Shown: positions 33,000-38,617 of the stretch, one piece after another
Layout of the letters: the number at the start of each line of letters is the position of its first letter
Position numbering within the stretch: position 1 is the first letter of the stretch
Source of the DNA: an uncultured Bacteroidales bacterium
GTDB taxonomy: Bacteria > Bacteroidota > Bacteroidia > Bacteroidales > Paludibacteraceae
Reading direction: 5' to 3'
DNA: 38,617 nucleotides
Assembly: GCA_937915765.1 (NCBI GenBank)
Contig: CALGHE010000070.1
Coordinates: 1 to 38,617 of the forward strand
Made by a program: the position numbers and the translations under genes
The notes under the pieces: generated by a model
The model's input: the letters and a program-made list of their open reading frames with translations, nothing else
What the model was told of the DNA's origin: nothing
Databases searched by the model: none

Positions 33000-33175
33000 A
33001 ATTTAAATTCTCTTTATGAATCTTAAACCCTTAAAATCAGTCTGAGAATTGATGTCTGTAAACTTGGCAAACGTATTCGTCCGCCGTTTGCAAGGCAAAG
33101 GAGGGAGCTTTTTTGAGTCCCCCTTTCTCGACTCTTTGTAACATAAGTCAATGCCACAAATGTTTTGCAAAAGTA
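33000..33175 (-). promoter_or_regulatory. Promoter and possibly structured leader of the transporter operon
   Basis: The minus strand reads TACTTTTG at 33168-33175, fitting TAnnTTTG. The leader of about 165 bases has potential pairings: GAGTC with GACTC around an AAAGGGG segment, a nearby TCCCTCCTTT that could pair with that G-rich stretch, and GCAAACG with CGTTTGC. I do not recognise a known riboswitch. The remaining gap to 33430 has no visible gene. Confidence 0.4.
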
Positions 33176-33430
33176 TAAAAATTTTAAATCCGACACATTT
33201 TTTATCTGCTTTTTTTGCATAAAAATTCAAAAAATATTTCTGGTAAATGTTATGATAGTTGATAATCAGATGTTTATGTGATTTTGAATAGCGTGAATTT
33301 TAATTATCTCAGCTTCATAGTCCCTCGCTTTATCATACCTATATTGCATCAGCTTTTATAAGTCATTCGAAAGTCTGTATTTCTCTGAAAGAAGAACAGT
33401 CCACCCCTTGCGTAAATTGTAAATTGTTGA

Positions 33431-33460
33431 TTGAAAATTGCAAACTTTCCCTTATCTTTG
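33431..33460 (+). promoter_or_regulatory. Promoter of sufS
   Basis: TTG (33431-33433), 19 bases, TATCTTTG (33453-33460). It places transcription start about 20 bases ahead of ATG 33486. Confidence 0.65.
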
Positions 33461-33485
33461 CACCATATATCAATTTGAGTTAATT

Positions 33486-34709
33486 ATGGGTTTCAATCCG
33501 GAAGACATACGCGCGGATTTTCCGATTCTTCAGACTAAAGTTTACGGAAAGCCGCTGGTTTATCTTGACAATGCGGCAACTACTCAGAAGCCGAGGTGCG
33601 TTGTTGACACAATATGCGGCAACTATTACACTCAAAACGCCAACATACACAGAGGCGTGCATTTCCTTAGTCAAAGGGCTACGGAGGCGCACGAAGAGGC
33701 GAGAAAGACGGTGCAGAAGTTTTTGAACGCCAAAAGCGAGAGAGAGATAATCTTCACTCGCGGCACGACCGAGGCTGTTAATCTTGTGGCGTCGTCGTTC
33801 GGAAAGGCTTTCTGCAAGGAGGGCGACGAGATTGTGGTGTCGCAGATGGAGCATCACTCTAATATTGTGCCGTGGCAGATTCTGCAGTCGGACCGGGGAG
33901 TCTCTCTGAAGGTCATTCCGTTCGATGAAAAGGGCGTTTTGCAGGTAGATAAGCTGAACGATTTGCTGACGGAACGCACCAAGCTGGTGGCTGTGGCTCA
34001 TGTTTCCAATACGCTCGGAACGGTCAATCCGGTGAAGGAGATTGTGCGTATGGCTCATGAACGTGGCATTCCGGTGCTGGTGGACGGCGCACAGTCTGTT
34101 CCGCACATGAAGGTTGACGTCCAGGATATTGATGCAGATTTTTATGTGTTCTCAGGACATAAAATCTACGGCCCGACAGGTATTGGCGCGCTTTACGGGA
34201 AAGAGGAGTGGCTCGACAAGCTGCCGCCCTACCAAGGTGGCGGAGAGATGATAAAAAACGTGTCGTTCGAGAAGACTACGTTCAACGAACTGCCTTTTAA
34301 GTTTGAGGCCGGGACGCCGGATTATATAGGTTCTACGGCTTTGGCAGAGGCTATAAGATATGTGGAGGCAATCGGAATGGACAATATTGCGCGGCATGAA
34401 CAGGCTTTGCTGAAGTATGCTACGGAGAAACTTGGCCAGATAGAGAATATCAGGTTTGTTGGAGAGGCAGAGAACAAAAGCGGACTGGTCTCTTTCCTTG
34501 TGGGCGATATTCATCCGTATGACTTGGGTGCTATTCTTGACAAGCTGGGTATCGCGGTCCGGACTGGTCATCACTGTGCGGAGCCTGTTATGAAGGCGTT
34601 CGGAATAGAGGGCACGGTGAGGGCCTCTTTCGGCATTTACAACACGTTGGAGGAAATCGACATTCTGGCGGCTGGCGTGGAGCGGGCCGCTCGTATGTTC
34701 AGAAGGTAA
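33486..34709 (+). CDS. sufS: SufS-type cysteine desulfurase
   Basis: A 407-residue PLP enzyme that takes sulfur from cysteine for Fe-S cluster assembly. Starting at ATG 33486, the PLP lysine is Lys226 in FSGHKIYGPTGIGALYG and the persulfide Cys is Cys364 in RTGHHCAEPVM, the very positions known in E. coli SufS. The open frame begins 16 codons earlier, but this region overlaps the promoter and lacks family residues. The rest of the suf operon (sufBCD) is not downstream here. Confidence 0.95.
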   Translation: MGFNPEDIRADFPILQTKVYGKPLVYLDNAATTQKPRCVVDTICGNYYTQNANIHRGVHFLSQRATEAHEEARKTVQKFLNAKSEREIIFTRGTTEAVNLVASSFGKAFCKEGDEIVVSQMEHHSNIVPWQILQSDRGVSLKVIPFDEKGVLQVDKLNDLLTERTKLVAVAHVSNTLGTVNPVKEIVRMAHERGIPVLVDGAQSVPHMKVDVQDIDADFYVFSGHKIYGPTGIGALYGKEEWLDKLPPYQGGGEMIKNVSFEKTTFNELPFKFEAGTPDYIGSTALAEAIRYVEAIGMDNIARHEQALLKYATEKLGQIENIRFVGEAENKSGLVSFLVGDIHPYDLGAILDKLGIAVRTGHHCAEPVMKAFGIEGTVRASFGIYNTLEEIDILAAGVERAARMFRR

Positions 34710-34761
34710 TATTTACAGAGAACGTGAAAGGGGCGGATAGTTGGCGAAGAAGCTCTGACTG

Positions 34762-34792
34762 TTGCTTGGTTCCCTGATTTTTACTACCTTTG
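34762..34792 (+). promoter_or_regulatory. Promoter of rpiB
   Basis: TTG (34762-34764), 20 bases, TACCTTTG (34785-34792), giving a leader of about 80 bases. It implies that rpiB is transcribed apart from sufS. Confidence 0.65.
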
Positions 34793-34878
34793 CAAGGCGA
34801 AAGGTGGCAAAACAATTTCTGTAATGCCTCAAAATGAGATTTATCATTGCATGACTTGAATTTATAATCATTAAATAA

Positions 34879-35316
34879 ATGAAAAATTTGACTATAGGCA
34901 TCTGCAACGACCATGCAGGTACAGAGCTGAAAAACTTTTTGATGGACGCTCTGAAAGATGATGTGAAGCTGTTCGTAAACTTCGGGACTGACTCTAATGA
35001 CAGTTGCGATTATCCGGACTTCGCGCATCCTATGGCGGAGGCGGTGGAGAGCGGCAAGTGTGACTTTGGAATCGCTATCTGCGGAACAGGGAACGGCATC
35101 ACTATGACGTGCAACAAGCACCAGAAAATCAGAGGCGCATTGTCGTGGGAGCCGGAAATTGCAAAACTTGCGCGCGAACACAACGACGCTAATGTCGTGG
35201 GCATCCCTGCAAGATTCATCTCAAAAGAGAAGGCGTTGGAGATTGTGAAAGTCTTTCTTTCTACAAAGTTCGAGGGCGGCAGACACGAACGCAGGGTGGC
35301 GAAAATTGCTCTGTGA
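34879..35316 (+). CDS. rpiB: Ribose-5-phosphate isomerase B
   Basis: A 145-residue isomerase that interconverts ribulose 5-phosphate and ribose 5-phosphate in the pentose phosphate pathway. The Cys68 in ICGTGNGITMTCNKHQKIRG is the catalytic base, and the following GTGNG loop binds the phosphate. NDHAGTELK at the N-terminus is also characteristic, as is HNDANVVGIPARF. The length is normal. Confidence 0.93.
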   Translation: MKNLTIGICNDHAGTELKNFLMDALKDDVKLFVNFGTDSNDSCDYPDFAHPMAEAVESGKCDFGIAICGTGNGITMTCNKHQKIRGALSWEPEIAKLAREHNDANVVGIPARFISKEKALEIVKVFLSTKFEGGRHERRVAKIAL

Positions 35317-35330
35317 TAGGAAAATATCTC

Positions 35331-35369
35331 AAGCCCTGAGGGTCAAATATGGCTTTTAGGGCTTTTTTT
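35331..35369 (+). terminator. rpiB terminator
   Basis: AAGCCCT (35331-35337) pairs with AGGGCTT (35358-35364), followed by seven T residues in all. Confidence 0.75.
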
Positions 35370-35399
35370 GTTTGTGTAATACAAATTCATGGCTGCAGA

Positions 35400-35432
35400 T
35401 TTGTTTTTTCTAAAGAAAAAGTTATATATTTG
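35400..35432 (+). promoter_or_regulatory. Promoter of the GH5 gene
   Basis: TTTG (35400-35403), 21 bases, TATATTTG (35425-35432). It implies an unusually long leader of about 305 bases before ATG 35747. Confidence 0.6.
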
Positions 35433-35440
35433 AGAGCTTC

Positions 35441-35513
35441 GATTTCGAGGCTGTTTTTATAGGCAATTTTATAATTTAGATCGAGATGATTTTGGTGGAT
35501 GTCGCCTATAAAA
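35441..35513 (+). repeat. Leader inverted repeat with a motif shared with the dacB region
   Basis: TTTTATAGGC (35455-35464) is mirrored by GCCTATAAAA (35504-35513). The left part, GAGGCTG plus TTTATAGGC (35447-35464), repeats 19674-19691 at 16 of 18 positions. The rest of the leader to 35746 is AT-rich without further features. Confidence 0.45.
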
Positions 35514-35746
35514 CGTCTAAATTTCATGCGTTAAGAGTGAGTGTGCTGTTGCAAGTGCGTTTGTTTATAGATTTGCGGGATAGAGTTTTTTGTTGACCGT
35601 TTTTAGGGGATTTGTAGCTTTATTGTTCTATCGTTGCGTTTTTAGGCTGAAAATCACATACGGAAATTGCATGGAGTAGTGTTGTGTAATCTTTTTATAT
35701 CAAATTACAATAATTTTTTACGGACTATTTTTTTAAATTTAATGCG

Positions 35747-38551
35747 ATGAAAAAAACAATTAAAAGTTTATTGTGTGCAGTTGCGCTCACCGGAATGGGG
35801 TGCTCTGCGATGGGACAGGGAAACTTTGATAGGCTTCCAGATTATTACAAAAATCTCACTCCGTGGGATAGTGCTTCGGTATGTGTGCTGAAAAGTGTTA
35901 TATGGACACTTGAGAATGGAGAATATATTGATGGGAGATATTACTATGACCCTTATTCTATAATCCGTAAACCGGAGGAAAACAAGGTGTTTTTAAAGGA
36001 TGAATCTAGATATGGAGATTTCACCTATACCAACACTTATACATGGGAGTTTAGTGCAGAAAGAAAGTTAAAGTCTAAATTGTCTGAGCGTTTTAAACGG
36101 AATGACTCGACAGGTGTTTCTGAACAACTCTTGAAAGAGTTATACACATACGATGAAAACGGTAAACAGAAGAGTTTCGCCAATTTTGAGTTGTCCTATC
36201 TCACGGGAAATTTAGAACTAACATACAATGTTTTGAATACATATGACGAAAACGGTAAATTACAGGCTGTCATTAATGTTAATGTAGAGACTGGAGAGCA
36301 AGATACGACAGAGAAATATGAAAATGGCAAGCTGATTTATAGAAGTGGGTTTGTAAAAATAGAAAGAAACGATACAACTGTTTTTTCTAGTCAGGGAGAT
36401 GGTTATAGAAAGGTATATGAGTATGATTCGAGGGGGAATGAGATTTTATATATACATTCATATGAAGGGTACGAATTCCAAAGTAGAACAACTTATAGCG
36501 AAGCAGGGTTTAGATTAGGGATTGAGATAGAATACAAAAATGAATCCGAATCTGAATATGAAGGAGAAAAGAACTATTATTTTACACATACGTTGACGGA
36601 CAGTACGTTTAACGAAGCAGGTCATGTTTTGGCTGTAAAAGAAACGCGTTTTGCAAAGGATTCTTCTGTTGAATTTGTTGAGTATAAAGATTATACGTAT
36701 AATAATGATTTGGGTCTTTTGACAAAATGTAAAGTCAAGAAAGTGAGGCCTTCAGAGAATGATTCTTCGTTAACGGAGATAAACTATACCTATAACGAAG
36801 CAGGCCTTCTAATTAGAGAAATTCACAAAGACTGGGATTTTGAACGTAATGCTTTCAATAATTACAATAGCGAGGTTTGTAATTATGAGTATAATTCTAA
36901 AAATCAGCTGATTCGGGGAAGCCGTTATATCCATGGGTCTGACAATTCTACAATAACTGATTATGCTTATGACCATAATGGCAACTTAACTATTGAGTTT
37001 TCTTTTGAAGATAGCGAGAAAGGTCATTATGAAGGGTGGTGTTTATTTTACGAATACGAGGGAGGAAAAAAGAAGGAATATGCTCCGTTTGACCCTGCTA
37101 TGTATCCTACAGACAGTTATCCGGCAAACTCTCCGGTTGCAAAGCACGGTAAACTGCAGGTTTCTGGAAAAAATATGGTGGACGTGAACGGCAATATTGT
37201 GCAGTTGCGCGGCATCAGCACTCATGGAATAGCTTGGTTTACTGAATGCTATAACGAATCGTCTATAGATGCTCTGGTGGATGATTGGGGAATCAATGTT
37301 CTGCGTATCGCCTCTTATGCTGAAAATCAAGTCCTTGATTCACTTGACTGGGAGTGGCGCAAGGAGTTTATTGACACGTTGGTTAATCTGTGCGAGAAAA
37401 AGGGTATATATTGCATTATAGACTGGCATATATTAAGACAAGGCACAGGAGACCCATGGTTTTTAATTGATGAGGCTAAAGAGTTTTTTGAATATATGTC
37501 TAAGAAGTATGCCGGAAAGGCACATGTAATGTATGAAATTTGCAATGAACCTAATACACAGGACAACGCAGTGTACTCAAGTTGGGCGAGAATCAAGTCG
37601 TATGCGCAGGAGATTATTGATGTTATTGTACAGAATGACCCGAGTTCAATCATCATAGTGGGAACTCCTGAATGGAGTCAGCGAGTCTTGCCGGCAGCGT
37701 ACAGTCCGCTGGATTATCCGAACGCTATGTATGCGCTACATTTCTATGCCGCATCTTCTTGGCACAAAGATGAACTTCGTGAGAAGGCAACAATGGCTGT
37801 AGAAAAAAACTTGCCGATTTTTGTGTCTGAGTTCGGAACTTGTGGAGATGGAGGAAGTGGTGATATTAATGTAGAAGAAACTGTTAAATGGCTCAAGTTG
37901 ATGAATGATAACAATATAAGTTGGGTAAACTGGAATTTTGCAGACAAGGCAGAAACTTCGAGCTTGCTGCTTCCTGGCAGTTGTGAAGATTTGGACTGGG
38001 ATAATTATTCAGTGTCTGGTCGTCTGATTAAGTGGGCTTTGTCTGACACTGAGTTGAGCAAATCGGATTCAGTGATATTGGTGCACAAAGCGTTGCAGCA
38101 GAATAGGTTTTTGGATAAAAAGAGCGAACGTTTTGATTTCTTAGGCAGCTGTATTGCTGAAAATCCTAGTTTTGTAACAGATAACGACATTGATGGACTG
38201 GTTCTTTGCGCGTACATAAAAGAGTGTCTCGCAGAGGAGCCGGAATTGGCGAAAGACGAGGCCAGGTTAGACTCTTGTGCTAAGGATAAGGCAACCGACG
38301 TGGCTTTGACAAACTCTTCGCTTCATGGTGTTTCTGTTTACCCTAATCCTGTTAAGGATAACTTGGTTGTTGATTATGACGGCGGCGAGTTTAGCGTTGT
38401 GCTGATAGACTTGTTAGGCTCTGAGGTTTTGAGAGAAGAGTGCGTTCAGGGAAAGAATGTGGTCAATGTGTCATCTCTTGCTCCGGGCTGTTACCTTGTT
38501 AAAGTGGAAAGCAACGGCAAGTTCCATTTCGAGAAGATGTCTAAAGAGTAA
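35747..38551 (+). CDS. Secreted GH5 endoglucanase-like enzyme with N-terminal repeat region and T9SS sorting domain
   Basis: A 934-residue protein. A signal peptide (KSLLCAVALTGMGCSAMG) is followed by about 430 residues of YD-like beta repeats with recurring YDENGKL, YEYDSRGNE, YNEAGLL and YDHNGNL. A GH5 barrel covers about 468-765: RGISTHGIAWF, DWH at the start, the acid/base Glu601 in EICNEPNT and the nucleophile Glu695 in FVSEFGTCG. The end (GVSVYPNPVKDNLVV to VESNGKFHFEKMSK) is a type-A sorting domain for type IX secretion. The likely substrate is a beta-1,4-glucan or related plant polysaccharide. The repeat part looks more AT-rich than the GH5 part, which hints at fusion of two sources. 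No susCD-type genes are adjacent. Confidence 0.93.
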   Translation: MKKTIKSLLCAVALTGMGCSAMGQGNFDRLPDYYKNLTPWDSASVCVLKSVIWTLENGEYIDGRYYYDPYSIIRKPEENKVFLKDESRYGDFTYTNTYTWEFSAERKLKSKLSERFKRNDSTGVSEQLLKELYTYDENGKQKSFANFELSYLTGNLELTYNVLNTYDENGKLQAVINVNVETGEQDTTEKYENGKLIYRSGFVKIERNDTTVFSSQGDGYRKVYEYDSRGNEILYIHSYEGYEFQSRTTYSEAGFRLGIEIEYKNESESEYEGEKNYYFTHTLTDSTFNEAGHVLAVKETRFAKDSSVEFVEYKDYTYNNDLGLLTKCKVKKVRPSENDSSLTEINYTYNEAGLLIREIHKDWDFERNAFNNYNSEVCNYEYNSKNQLIRGSRYIHGSDNSTITDYAYDHNGNLTIEFSFEDSEKGHYEGWCLFYEYEGGKKKEYAPFDPAMYPTDSYPANSPVAKHGKLQVSGKNMVDVNGNIVQLRGISTHGIAWFTECYNESSIDALVDDWGINVLRIASYAENQVLDSLDWEWRKEFIDTLVNLCEKKGIYCIIDWHILRQGTGDPWFLIDEAKEFFEYMSKKYAGKAHVMYEICNEPNTQDNAVYSSWARIKSYAQEIIDVIVQNDPSSIIIVGTPEWSQRVLPAAYSPLDYPNAMYALHFYAASSWHKDELREKATMAVEKNLPIFVSEFGTCGDGGSGDINVEETVKWLKLMNDNNISWVNWNFADKAETSSLLLPGSCEDLDWDNYSVSGRLIKWALSDTELSKSDSVILVHKALQQNRFLDKKSERFDFLGSCIAENPSFVTDNDIDGLVLCAYIKECLAEEPELAKDEARLDSCAKDKATDVALTNSSLHGVSVYPNPVKDNLVVDYDGGEFSVVLIDLLGSEVLREECVQGKNVVNVSSLAPGCYLVKVESNGKFHFEKMSKE

Positions 38552-38576
38552 AGGTTGTTTTCTCGCTTCTTAAAAG

Positions 38577-38609
38577 CAAGGCTCGAGCTGTTTTTATGCT
38601 CGAGCCTTG
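38577..38609. terminator. Strong hairpin after the GH5 gene
   Basis: CAAGGCTCGAGC (38577-38588) pairs perfectly with GCTCGAGCCTTG (38598-38609) around TGTTTTTAT. It could serve as a terminator for GH5; the window ends eight bases later. Confidence 0.65.
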
Positions 38610-38617
38610 TGCTTTAT

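Noticed and set aside
33003..33230. A 75-codon minus-strand frame upstream of the AspT-family gene
   Set aside because: It overlaps the predicted promoter, has no ribosome site and its residues resemble no protein; better explained as leader sequence.
35850..37080. Polymorphic RHS toxin reading of the YD-like repeats
   Set aside because: There is no RHS core signature or C-terminal toxin; the repeats lead directly into a complete GH5 domain.

Overview
This window looks like a chromosomal segment from a member of the Bacteroidota, most likely order Bacteroidales. The evidence is the recurrent promoter form TTTG/TTG-N19..21-TAnnTTTG in front of many genes, the acpP-fabF-rnc gene order, an argR-GNAT-argG-argC-argD cluster, a DcaP-like barrel protein, an Rpn/PD-(D/E)XK family protein and DUF3791/DUF3990 proteins. 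Two secreted enzymes (C10 protease and GH5 glycosidase) end in type-A sorting domains, so the organism probably has a type IX secretion system. Species cannot be fixed from the sequence alone.

Layout. 1-1.17 kb (minus): a compact three-gene DUF3791-DUF3990-DUF3791 cassette with its own promoter and ATGA overlaps, resembling a toxin-antitoxin module with an ADP-ribosyltransferase-fold toxin. 1.6-3.5 kb (minus): a lipoprotein gene overlapping hemW. 3.8-9.3 kb (minus): acpP, fabF, rnc, an acyl-CoA ligase and prfB; prfB is intact and read through a programmed +1 frameshift. 9.4-11.2 kb: purN (plus), then a DUF922 lipoprotein and a DUF1294 membrane protein (minus). 11.2-16.6 kb (minus): the arginine cluster argR, GNAT, argG, argC, a small membrane protein, argD; two mirror-image ARG-box-like palindromes lie in front of argR. 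17-25.7 kb (plus): secreted C10 protease, PBP4-type carboxypeptidase, miaB, an LtaS-type sulfatase-fold transferase and an Rpn family protein. 25.9-26.6 kb (minus): a His-rich exported protein. 26.6-28.3 kb: a gene-poor stretch with a promoter, hairpin, 33-codon ORF, a MITE-like element and initiator tRNA, then rpsO (minus). 28.4-33 kb (minus): a probable dicarboxylate transport block (AspT-family carrier, SLC13/DASS symporter, DcaP-like porin). 33.4 kb to the end (plus): sufS, rpiB and a 934-residue GH5 protein.

The most unusual non-coding signal is a dispersed family of short inverted-repeat elements with the core TTCTATAAATT, often ending in TTAA. There are full copies at about 3478-3748, 12911-12994 and 27377-27560, single ends at 1-15 and about 1324-1365, and a degenerate copy at 11236-11288. 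They carry no ORF, lie between genes, and in two cases reach into the stop codon of an arginine gene. They look like MITEs or, less likely, 3'-UTR/regulatory hairpins. A second shared motif of about 26 bases precedes both dacB and the GH5 gene.
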